64,000 bases of DNA. Source: Brettanomyces bruxellensis (lineage: Eukaryota; Ascomycota; Pichiomycetes; Pichiales; Pichiaceae). Positions 56,557 through 64,000 of this stretch are shown piece after piece. Both the position numbers and the translations under genes were made by a program. The notes beneath the pieces were generated by a model. That model did not search any database. It saw only the letters and a program-made list of their open reading frames with translations, and had not been told where the DNA came from. How positions within the stretch are numbered: position 1 is the stretch's first letter; every line of letters starts with the position of its first letter. Location of the stretch: NCBI RefSeq assembly GCF_011074885.1, contig NC_054689.1, positions 992,001-1,056,000 of the forward strand, written 5' to 3'.

Positions 56557-59082
56557 ATGTCTCAAGTTAGGTCTAATACTCAGGAAAAGCTTCTTCAAAG
56601 TAATGGCGAGAAAAATAAGAAGACTGTTCAAAAATGCTCACCTGTGCCTTCGTTACATGATCAATTTGAAAGAAATACGGTCAGTATGTTGGCAAAAAAG
56701 AAATCGCATTGTAATGATGACACATCCCCTTCAAAAAGAGTGAGAAGAGGGGTTGCACCAACTGCATCAAAGCTATCTATTGCATTCAAAGAGGCCTCTC
56801 CTAGTTTTCTTGGTGTAAATCAACCGGATTCTGTTCAGGATGCAAAAATTATGGAAGAGATGAATGAGAAATTGATATCGGATGTTGGTCGATCTAGTTC
56901 ACATATCTCCAATGGAACTGTACATGAACATGTGAATTCCGGAGAAGTTTCTAGTGATAGAACAGAAAGTGGGCATGGTTCATTACTTCACGATTTTAAA
57001 ACTAAGGATAAATCTAAGGCTGAGGAAAAAGGTAAACATGTTGCTCCAAGAAAGCTGCATAGTGATAGGGAAACAAGCAAGGACCGTGATTTGAACACGA
57101 GGACTTTGAGTGAGGAGCTTAAGAAGTCCGTCAATGAGTTACACATTTCAGGAAATTACAATGCCAACTTGAAGTTTTCATCTAGAGCGAAAAACATCAA
57201 ATTGGGAAAGCCAAGAATTTCGTTGAAAATTCCTGTAGAGAAAGAAAATAAAGAGTTTGAGGGCAGTAGGCCAGAAACTGTTGAGGAAAAGAAAGAAGGT
57301 ATGCATATAAAGGGGAAGAAATCTAATGAGAATTCACAAGAACCGTCATCGATACCAGGTGACCAGATTTCTCCCTCGTATTCAAGCTCGTTATATGAAG
57401 CTATTGGGGATTCATACTTGTATGATAACTACAAGGAGGTAAATCCTAACGAGGAAGAGGATGAGGTGGATTATGTCCCTGGAGGATATCATCCCGCCTA
57501 CATCGGAGAGCTCTATAATAATGGAAAGTATGTGTTGGTCAGAAAGCTTGGATGGGGAAACTTTTCAACTGTTTGGCTTGCCAGGGATCGTGAGACCAAT
57601 CGGCATGTTGCAATGAAAATTATCAAAAGTGCAAGAACGCATCGGTTGACGGCCATAGATGAAATTAAAATCTTATCAAAGATAAATCATACTGATTTAG
57701 AGCATCCCGGACACAGGTATTTGGTGAAATTGCTTGATTACTTTGATCACCGAGGGGTGAATGGTGTTCATATTTGCATGGTTTTTGAAGTGTTGGGGGA
57801 GAACCTTGTTACTTTAATGATTAGATACAAGCACCGAGGTTTGCCTATTAAGTTTGTCAAGCAAATATCAAAGCAGGTTTTGTGGGCAGTTGACTTTTTA
57901 CACAGAGAATGCGGGATAATTCATACTGATATCAAACCTGAAAATGTTTTGCTAAAGATAGACGATGTGGAAAAGCTTCTTGGATACGTTGGGATCTCTG
58001 TGTACGAGAAAAAAATAAAGAGAGATCAGTTGGAACAGGGTAAGGGATCTACCGATTCCGAACACAATTCGTATCCTACCCAAAGTTCTGTGGTCACTAA
58101 GAGGAAAAGTAGAAAATCACGCCGGCCAAGTGTGGTGATTGGATCACAGCCCCTTCCTTCTCCTCTAAAGCAAAGATCGAATTCTTTATTTTATTCCAGA
58201 GAATCTTCACTCTCTGGAAGTCGTGTCCGGTCTGGAGTTTCCGCTTCGAGCTCTTCCTGGCTTCTCAGCTCAACGAATTCCGTTTCTGGTTCATCTAATG
58301 CGCGTGCCATAGCAAGAAAAGAATCATCTGTTGAGCCATCGGTAGATGCTTCTGCCTCATACCTGGACAATTTAAAGGCCATGTCACAGGAATATCATTC
58401 AAATTTTGAACCTTTGGACCTTAAACCCCCGAATGAGGATGAGTTAGAAGATGATGATGTTATAAGGGTTAAACTCGCTGATCTCGGCAACTCGTGTTGG
58501 ATTTGGAAGCATTTCACAAGCGATATTCAGACTAGACAGTATAGATCACCTGAAGTTATACTGGGAGCCGAGTGGGGCTGCTCTGCTGATATTTGGTCTG
58601 TTGGTTGTATGATATTTGAACTTCTCACAGGTGACTACTTATTTGATCCAACACATGGACAAACCTTCAGTAAGGACGATGATCATTTGGCCCAAATAAT
58701 AGAGCTCTTGGGACCATTGCCTAAGCATTTAATTCGAGATTCAAAGTACGGACGCAGGTTTTTCCACTCAGATCAACAGACCCTGAGAAATATTAAAAAT
58801 TTGCAAGCATGGCCTTTAGAAAATGTGCTGCTGGAGAAATACAAGTTCAGCCAAACAGATGCTCATGAAATAGCCGATTTTCTATCTGGTATGCTCATTA
58901 CCGATCCAAAGCTGCGTATGGACGCTGCAGGTTTATCCAATCATTACTGGTTGAACGACTGTCAAATTGATGGATATATTGATCGGGAGTGTGGAACCAG
59001 AGGTGAGGATATTGGCGAAGGATGGTACCGGGAAGTCCAAAGATTACAACATATTACAAGAAAGACTTCAGGTCGCCATTGA
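56557..59082 (+). CDS. SKY1: SR-protein kinase (Sky1/SRPK)
   Basis: The protein is 841 aa (S. cerevisiae Sky1 has 742). The ~310-residue N-terminal part is Ser/Lys-rich and disordered. The kinase begins near residue 325 with KYVLVRKLGWGNFSTVWLAR and VAMKIIKSA. The catalytic loop is IIHTDIKPENVLL (~456). A long SRPK-type spacer (~475-630, Ser/Arg-rich) splits the lobes, and the DFG motif is DLGNS (~641). The activation segment is TRQYRSPEVILGAEWGCSADIWS. The HPAYIGELYNNGKYV entry motif is diagnostic for SRPKs. Sky1 phosphorylates Npl3 to allow its nuclear re-import and affects polyamine and cation tolerance. Confidence 0.95.
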   Translation: MSQVRSNTQEKLLQSNGEKNKKTVQKCSPVPSLHDQFERNTVSMLAKKKSHCNDDTSPSKRVRRGVAPTASKLSIAFKEASPSFLGVNQPDSVQDAKIMEEMNEKLISDVGRSSSHISNGTVHEHVNSGEVSSDRTESGHGSLLHDFKTKDKSKAEEKGKHVAPRKLHSDRETSKDRDLNTRTLSEELKKSVNELHISGNYNANLKFSSRAKNIKLGKPRISLKIPVEKENKEFEGSRPETVEEKKEGMHIKGKKSNENSQEPSSIPGDQISPSYSSSLYEAIGDSYLYDNYKEVNPNEEEDEVDYVPGGYHPAYIGELYNNGKYVLVRKLGWGNFSTVWLARDRETNRHVAMKIIKSARTHRLTAIDEIKILSKINHTDLEHPGHRYLVKLLDYFDHRGVNGVHICMVFEVLGENLVTLMIRYKHRGLPIKFVKQISKQVLWAVDFLHRECGIIHTDIKPENVLLKIDDVEKLLGYVGISVYEKKIKRDQLEQGKGSTDSEHNSYPTQSSVVTKRKSRKSRRPSVVIGSQPLPSPLKQRSNSLFYSRESSLSGSRVRSGVSASSSSWLLSSTNSVSGSSNARAIARKESSVEPSVDASASYLDNLKAMSQEYHSNFEPLDLKPPNEDELEDDDVIRVKLADLGNSCWIWKHFTSDIQTRQYRSPEVILGAEWGCSADIWSVGCMIFELLTGDYLFDPTHGQTFSKDDDHLAQIIELLGPLPKHLIRDSKYGRRFFHSDQQTLRNIKNLQAWPLENVLLEKYKFSQTDAHEIADFLSGMLITDPKLRMDAAGLSNHYWLNDCQIDGYIDRECGTRGEDIGEGWYREVQRLQHITRKTSGRH

Positions 59083-59381
59083 AAATGTATTACAGAAAGT
59101 TTGAAACTGCATAGTATGTGCTATAATTATGATAGAATAGCGCATATTGTTTTCTAATATTTTACACTATTGCTTGGCATTACATACGAAAACCATTACG
59201 CAGATCGTTGTTTGATTAAGTAAAATGCATGCACATACGCATATGTATATTTGTTTAAGATAGTTCTAATGTATCCGCAGATATGTGTAGCTGACGCTGT
59301 TATATGCAAGAATCATTGTGGATATATAAATAAAATAGGTGTAGTAAAGGTTCTCCATCCTCCAGAAACAATCGCAAGCTC
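59083..59381. other. Convergent 3' intergenic region
   Basis: 299 bp, AT-rich, between SKY1 and MZM1. Nothing beyond ordinary 3' sequence is seen. Confidence 0.35.
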
Positions 59382-59750
59382 CTACTTACTACTGCAACAG
59401 CCACCTTGCTTTGTGACAGGACCAGCATGCAATGTGACCTTTCTGCGCTTGGTCAAAGGTATGTTTTTATTAGTTTCTGTTTTTTCATGAAAACGAAGCA
59501 TGTATGTGTTGTCGTCCTTTTCCTTCACTCCTTGAACTATATTTTTTGTTAAATAAGTGGCAACTTGATTCAATAGATTAATTCTTTCTTCGACGTTCAT
59601 TTCAGGGTGGTCCTTTGATTTTGCGGCTTTCATTTCATTCTTCAACTTTGTCTTTGCTGCAGTCATAACCTCTCGGTCACCTCTAAATGTCAAATTCATG
59701 GCCCTTAATGCTGCCCTGTATGCCTTTAATGCACCTTCTCTGGTAGACAT
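59382..59750 (-). CDS. MZM1: Complex III assembly factor Mzm1 (LYRM7 family)
   Basis: The protein is 122 aa (S. cerevisiae Mzm1 has about 123). The N-terminal LYR-type motif is MSTREGALKAYRAALRAMNL (the family reads ALNAYRHGLRA), followed by FRGDREVMTAAKTKLKNEM. Conserved blocks further on are RINLLNQVATYLTKNIVQG and LRFHEKTETNKN. Mzm1 chaperones the Rieske iron-sulfur protein in the matrix before its insertion into cytochrome bc1. The C-terminus ends GGCCSSK; this vicinal cysteine pair near the end seems unusual for the family. Confidence 0.93.
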   Translation of the reverse strand: MSTREGALKAYRAALRAMNLTFRGDREVMTAAKTKLKNEMKAAKSKDHPEMNVEERINLLNQVATYLTKNIVQGVKEKDDNTYMLRFHEKTETNKNIPLTKRRKVTLHAGPVTKQGGCCSSK

Positions 59751-60036
59751 TTTATGAACTCAAAGTGTTTTCCATATGAATTAACTGCTTTAATTGAATT
59801 TAGAAAAACTGAAAACCGTAGATAGTGCTTGATTGGTGAGCTTCAAATAATAATACAAAAACAAGAAAATAAAATAAAATAAAATAAAATAAAAATTAAA
59901 CTTTTCCACTAATCGCTTATTAAATTAAAGCTTTGTTCCTCCATACTACATTTCACAACTATACGAACAAAAAAATCAATAATAAGCCATAAATCAAGTC
60001 ATGTAAAACATCATTCTGCATATATATAAACCAAAG
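59751..60036. promoter_or_regulatory. MZM1 promoter with AAAAT repeat
   Basis: 286 bp containing a perfect AAAAT pentanucleotide array of about six units (59864-59894). The array is likely polymorphic. No other element is seen. Confidence 0.5.
59864..59894 (+). repeat. (AAAAT)n microsatellite
   Basis: About six tandem AAAAT units lie upstream of MZM1, within an AT-rich stretch. Confidence 0.85.
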
Positions 60037-61200
60037 TCATTCGAATGTAATAAGCTGCTTACCATTACTTTTAGAGTCACATAAGGCCTGTTTGAACGCA
60101 TCTGTAAATTCAAGATCAGTAAGCTTTTCCGGCTCCACTTTGTTCAAAGTGCAGTTGATATCGGCCAATGCGTTTTCCTTGATTAATTCCAAAACTTTGT
60201 TGATGACTTTTTCTCTGAGTTCTGGATCCTTCTTGGTCATCTCGGTAATCCAAAAGCCAACAGCAGTTAAGTTTTTGAAAATGAAAAGTGATGTAGGAAG
60301 CATAACAGGTTTCATTGACATTCCTCCGTATGTGACCAGTTTAGCATTTTTGCCAAGTTTTCTCGACATTCCAGCAACATTTGGACCGCCAACACAATTG
60401 AGCCCTAGTTTTATTGGTCGTCCAGCAGTCCATCCCTTAATTGTCTTGCCAAATTCTTTCGAAGTATTCTGTTTCTCTGTGATAACATGTGTGGCACCCA
60501 AAGCAGTTAATTCGTCAATTAGCTTCTGAAGTTCAGGACGGTCTCTGACAATTGAGATGGAGTTAATTCCAAGGCTCTTGGCAATCTGGATAGCACATCT
60601 GCCAACCTGGGAGTTTCCACCATTCTGGATGAACCAGTCACCTTTCTGCAATTTTTCAAATTGGGTGAGCATCAAGTACGCCGATGACGTGTTCACAGCC
60701 ATTGTTGCTGCCTGTTTGAGTGGAATATCATTTGGAATGCGCAGAAACTCTGCTTCGGCCGAAATAGCATGTGATCTCCAAGTTCCATAGTTCACCTTAC
60801 TTGGAATACACCAATCACCAGGTTTTAGAGAGGTGACGCCTGGTCCAGTACCCAAAACCCTGAAAACACCCTCATTGCCGCAAACTGCAACAGGCTTGGT
60901 CAAGCCTGGAAGTGAAGTTTGTGAAATTGGAGGTCTTGAAGGATACACTCCTTGAATTTGATTGATATCAGACGGATTTAAAGGACAGGCCAAAGTCTTA
61001 ACGAGCACCTCGTCATTTTTTAAAGCCTCTGGTGATGGAATTTCGTACGAATGTGTTTCTAGCACATCCTCCGGTTCGCCGTATCCTGGATAAACGATTG
61101 CTTTAGCAGTAATAGTACCCATGGTCCTAAAATTGTGCAGCAGTCTAAAGGATAAAGATGAGGATCCTTTTTTAAAGGTTGGAACGAAGATGGAGTTCAT
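60037..61200 (-). CDS. ETR1: Mitochondrial 2-enoyl thioester reductase
   Basis: The protein is 387 aa from the ATG at 61200; the frame continues to a GTG at 61227. Residues 1-26 form a basic, hydroxyl-rich presequence (MNSIFVPTFKKGSSSLSFRL). The medium-chain dehydrogenase/reductase body starts TAKAIVYPGYGEPEDVLETH. The NADPH-binding loop is IQNGGNSQVGRCAIQIAKSLG (~195-215). The Etr1 signatures LACPLNPSDINQIQGVYPSRP (containing the family's catalytic Tyr) and LGLNCVGGPN are present. The enzyme carries out the last reduction of mitochondrial fatty acid synthesis, feeding lipoic acid and respiratory competence. A second in-frame ATG at 61122, just after the presequence, has a good context (ACCATGG). 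Confidence 0.95.
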   Translation of the reverse strand: MNSIFVPTFKKGSSSLSFRLLHNFRTMGTITAKAIVYPGYGEPEDVLETHSYEIPSPEALKNDEVLVKTLACPLNPSDINQIQGVYPSRPPISQTSLPGLTKPVAVCGNEGVFRVLGTGPGVTSLKPGDWCIPSKVNYGTWRSHAISAEAEFLRIPNDIPLKQAATMAVNTSSAYLMLTQFEKLQKGDWFIQNGGNSQVGRCAIQIAKSLGINSISIVRDRPELQKLIDELTALGATHVITEKQNTSKEFGKTIKGWTAGRPIKLGLNCVGGPNVAGMSRKLGKNAKLVTYGGMSMKPVMLPTSLFIFKNLTAVGFWITEMTKKDPELREKVINKVLELIKENALADINCTLNKVEPEKLTDLEFTDAFKQALCDSKSNGKQLITFE

Positions 61201-62267
61201 GCTGAATCGTAATGAATTTTTCGGCACCCACTAAACACACAAGGTCAAACTTTTTCAATTCTGAAAATGTGATTTGTTTTCTGCTGTCTAATCTGTTAGA
61301 AATGGCTATAAGAATTTGTTGTGCGATACTTCCTGTGATGCTGCGGTTATTTTTTTTATTTTATTTTATTTAATTTAAATTTTTTTTTTTTGGTTGTTTT
61401 CCGTTTGTTCGCTAATAGTTTTTCTCCTTGCCCCACGCGGGGATCAACGTAACAGTTTTCCGACTCTGCATTATTTTGGCATTTTTTGTTCTCTTGCTCT
61501 TTTCCTTACTAGACAAGCAGAAATTGCTACTCCGCACCCTATGGTGTATTTTAGAAACTAAATTTACCGCCTGCTGCACAATTACTCGAATAAGTAATTT
61601 GAAGTCATAGTAATGCCTGTGGTATTAACAAATAAAATAAGTAATTGCACATAAAGTGTAAAATGATTTGCATAAGCCATAGCCATCTTGCCAAGAAACA
61701 GATGCATCTGAGTAGCTTGAAGCTAATTGAAAATAGTTAGAAAGTAGGGAACTACTACATATCCGACCTAGCTGCAGATGAACAAATATTTATGGGCTTG
61801 AATTGAAGACCACAAAATAAGATAGATAGCCTTCTATGATAAGATAAATGAGCCGTTAAAAATTCCATCTCCATATGCAAAATAACTGCGTGTAGTTTAA
61901 TTTGTCAATATGGAAATTTGAACTGGAGATCGTTAGCACTCATAAAATTTCATAAACGACGGTGATTTTCCTAATTCAGTCGGAGAATGCCGTTGTCGCT
62001 GGCTGATAACAGACTCGGAGAAAAAGAATAAAAAAAGGCGTGTACATAAACGCATTATTCGGCTACTCCCAGGTTTCAGAATGGCATCTAACATTTTTTT
62101 CGGACTCCCAGTTGAGCCACATGACCCTCCGACGCGACTTATCACCTCAATATTTTTCCCCATCTTTTTTTTTTATCCTTTAGTTCACAGTCTCGTACTC
62201 CTGACAATAACAAATTTTCAAACAACAAAATACACAACCCCATATATGTTCATGTACATGCTCTGCA
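61201..62267. promoter_or_regulatory. Divergent promoter, ETR1 / Ser-rich gene
   Basis: A 1067-bp region. An AT-rich block (61347-61392) lies ~150-190 bp before ETR1. Next to it is the inverted repeat CCCC-ACGC-GGGG (61431-61442), which holds Mig1-like SYGGGG cores on both strands. In front of the Ser-rich gene are several upstream ATGs, one frame of which (from 62081) overlaps its start. Confidence 0.5.
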
Positions 62268-62296
62268 ATGTTTTCAGCAAGATCCGCGGACATTGA
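62081..62296 (+). other. Overlapping upstream ORF
   Basis: A 71-codon frame from ATG 62081 to TGA 62294-62296. It includes further in-frame ATGs at 62246, 62252 and 62258, and ends 29 bases past the ATG (62268) of the main ORF in another frame. If the leader includes this region, ribosomes using these ATGs would bypass the main start. The encoded peptide has no recognisable motif. Confidence 0.5.
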
Positions 62297-64000
62297 CAGT
62301 GGTTGTAACAGCGCAACTTCATTGGTTGTATCGCCATCTGATGACATCACCAGTACTATCAGTCTGAATTCGGATTTGGACACAACACATCAAGAACGCA
62401 AGTCTGGCCTCGAAAGGCTTCATTCAGATTTATCGCAATCAGCACAACATTTGCAAAGGTACCAGCAAGCAGAACAGCATCGTTCACAACCGCCAAAAAA
62501 TGAGACTCCGCTCTCCTCAACACCATACGTTTCTCGAAAATGTTCAGTTTCCTCCCTTATCGCAGCACCTATGTCGAACACCTCATCGATGTCGTCGATG
62601 ATGCAGGTTTCTGCATATAACGGTGGGATGGGGTCGGACCGAGAAGACATTCCGGGTAACTGTGGACAGCAGCAGAACAATATTGACATATCTTCCACTT
62701 TCAGCCGAGATATTCCAAATATCTCAATGACGAGCATTACCTCCACATCTGCACACCCAAAAATGCAAAATACCAAGCTACCGTATCTTCCAACTGGTCC
62801 AATTTCGATAGCATTGGCAGCATCAACAGATGGGTCCAATTCGCCCCAAGTTCCTCTCACTCCAAGTATAACAACGCCGAAGCTGGCTTCAAGCGGGTTC
62901 CTGACTCAAGTGAGACGAAATAGCATTTGCAGCACAACCAGTAGTACAACCACATCAATGCCAGTTGCTCCGGGGCCCAATGCAAAGCATGGACGTAGTT
63001 TCTTCGACTCTCCAAGAAATAGCTTTTCCAAGTCTTATTCGGCAAGTGCATTACGCAAATCGCGTACTGCTGCAACATCTTCAATGCTCGTGGCTTTGCA
63101 TAGCATAGACGACCCGGCTGTGGTCTCAGATTCGGATACTGCTTCCAGTATTGTGTACACTGCACCGCCTCTTCCATCAGCGACCGTATCCTCGTCCTCT
63201 TCTTTTCGCAGACACAATGAATATCGCAAGCATAAGAGTCCTGCTAACAGTGCCCACTCCGGTTCGAACTCCCCGCAGTCGCTTTTCCCAAAATTATTCC
63301 ATTTCACTACCTCCACCAGTACATCCTTACCCTCGCCACAAAAGCCCGTCCCACCTCTTTCACTCGAGGCCCTCACAGAGCATAGAAACAGAAAGGCCTC
63401 GTCCTCGACAGCTTCAAAACAAATACGAACTCGCAAATGGATTACCGCCAACTCCCATGTAACTGGCGGTCCAAAGCCGAGAAGTCTGTCATCTTCTTCA
63501 TCAGTACCACCAAAGCTTGTCTTTAAAAGCACTTCTTCAACTATGAAGCCCAAGATGAAGGCCTTTAATCGGGTAGCCAACGATCTGCGCTTTGAGATGT
63601 TCCCGCTGGATCAGGAACTAGAGCACGAGTCACTTGTTACATCAGCTATGAAATCAAACCGGGTTGGGTACTTTCTTCACAATAAGGTGCTGCCTTTAAC
63701 TTCTACCAAAGATGCTTCAGCTACTCGTTTACACTCAACTCAGGATTCTTCCGATAGTGATACTTCCATTTCAGCAGAAGGCCCACCTCCAGCACAGTGT
63801 GATAACTTGAAGCGGTACGATATCATAAGCAAGGCGAATGAAGCATGGAATAAGCATAGAGCCGTTTCTCCGTCATTGTCCACCTCTACAGTTGGTGGCC
63901 ATATCAGCAGTATGAGTATCGTAGGTACAAGAAAAAGGCGGAATTCTGTTGATGACAGCGATGCCTCTACGTATGGAGGTTCCGATGACTCGGAACACAG
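62268..64000 (+). CDS. Ser/Thr-rich protein of unknown identity, partial
   Basis: The frame is open from ATG 62268 to the window end: 577 codons with no stop. The composition is very Ser/Thr-rich and low in hydrophobics, with many basophilic phospho-site-like RRNSxxS and RKxS patches (VRRNSICSTTSS, SFFDSPRNSFSKSYS, KRRNSVDDSD). One more ordered-looking stretch is FNRVANDLRFEMFPLDQELE followed by VTSAMKSNRVGYFLHNKVL (~435-475). The layout resembles the long regulatory N-termini of fungal kinases (Npr1/Hal5-like) or signalling adaptors, but no domain is visible and I give no function. The catalytic or defining part, if any, lies beyond the window. Confidence 0.8.
   Translation, partial: MFSARSADIDSGCNSATSLVVSPSDDITSTISLNSDLDTTHQERKSGLERLHSDLSQSAQHLQRYQQAEQHRSQPPKNETPLSSTPYVSRKCSVSSLIAAPMSNTSSMSSMMQVSAYNGGMGSDREDIPGNCGQQQNNIDISSTFSRDIPNISMTSITSTSAHPKMQNTKLPYLPTGPISIALAASTDGSNSPQVPLTPSITTPKLASSGFLTQVRRNSICSTTSSTTTSMPVAPGPNAKHGRSFFDSPRNSFSKSYSASALRKSRTAATSSMLVALHSIDDPAVVSDSDTASSIVYTAPPLPSATVSSSSSFRRHNEYRKHKSPANSAHSGSNSPQSLFPKLFHFTTSTSTSLPSPQKPVPPLSLEALTEHRNRKASSSTASKQIRTRKWITANSHVTGGPKPRSLSSSSSVPPKLVFKSTSSTMKPKMKAFNRVANDLRFEMFPLDQELEHESLVTSAMKSNRVGYFLHNKVLPLTSTKDASATRLHSTQDSSDSDTSISAEGPPPAQCDNLKRYDIISKANEAWNKHRAVSPSLSTSTVGGHISSMSIVGTRKRRNSVDDSDASTYGGSDDSEH

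Noticed and set aside
62420..63580. Minus-strand ORFs of 146, 106 and 181 codons over the Ser-rich gene
   Set aside because: They are antisense shadows of Ser/Thr codons in the open plus-strand frame, which runs unbroken to the window end.

Overview
This window is nuclear DNA of a budding yeast (Saccharomycotina). Genes are compact, nearly all single-exon, with AT-rich spacers and poly(dA:dT) promoter tracts. The two clear introns use the TACTAAC branch point. CTG codons fall at conserved leucines (for example in the prohibitin [12 protein letters not shown] block), so CUG is read as Leu; this excludes the CUG-Ser and CUG-Ala clades. Unlike S. cerevisiae, the window has a DPM3 subunit and an animal-type (group II) PLP decarboxylase. 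A Pichiaceae-type yeast (Brettanomyces/Ogataea/Pichia-like) fits best, but the genus is an inference.

Layout. 1-10 kb: TPD3 (PP2A scaffold, 3' end cut by the window), a Pex15/Pex26-like tail-anchored protein, proteasome subunit PRE9 (spliced), PHB1, and a Zn2Cys6 transcription factor. 10-21 kb: RAV1, PET191 (spliced, 11-nt first exon), a group II decarboxylase and RAD26. 21-32 kb: vacuolar carboxypeptidase Y (PRC1), a GH72 glucanosyltransferase (GAS5-like), DPM3, an oxidoreductase-like mitochondrial protein, NPL4, an MCH-type transporter and a very short Hsp12-like protein. 32-43 kb: an unrecognised protein with a hydrophobic C-terminus, vacuolar proteinase B (PRB1), an FCY2-type permease, a 2.1 kb gene-free segment and UTP5. 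43-64 kb: NCB2, an SXM1/NMD5-type importin, an orphan mitochondrial protein, tandem alkaline ceramidases, a Bem4/SmgGDS-like protein, the Hsp110 SSE1, the SR-protein kinase SKY1, MZM1, ETR1, and the start of a Ser-rich protein cut by the window end.

The genes do not form one pathway; this is ordinary eukaryotic gene order. Themes do recur. Mitochondrial biogenesis: PHB1, PET191, MZM1, ETR1, the Oxidored-like protein and the orphan. Vacuolar proteolysis and acidification: PRC1, PRB1, RAV1. Protein quality control: PRE9, NPL4, SSE1. Wall and glycan: the GAS5-like protein and DPM3.

Several apparent longest ORFs begin at TTG or GTG. I moved those starts to the first sensible ATG. I found no tRNA, rRNA, transposon or CRISPR array. 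The items most worth a second look are the 2.1 kb gene-free segment with a perfect PDRE-like palindrome, the tandem ceramidases, DPM3, the group II decarboxylase, the overlapping uORF at 62.2 kb, and the three orphan proteins.
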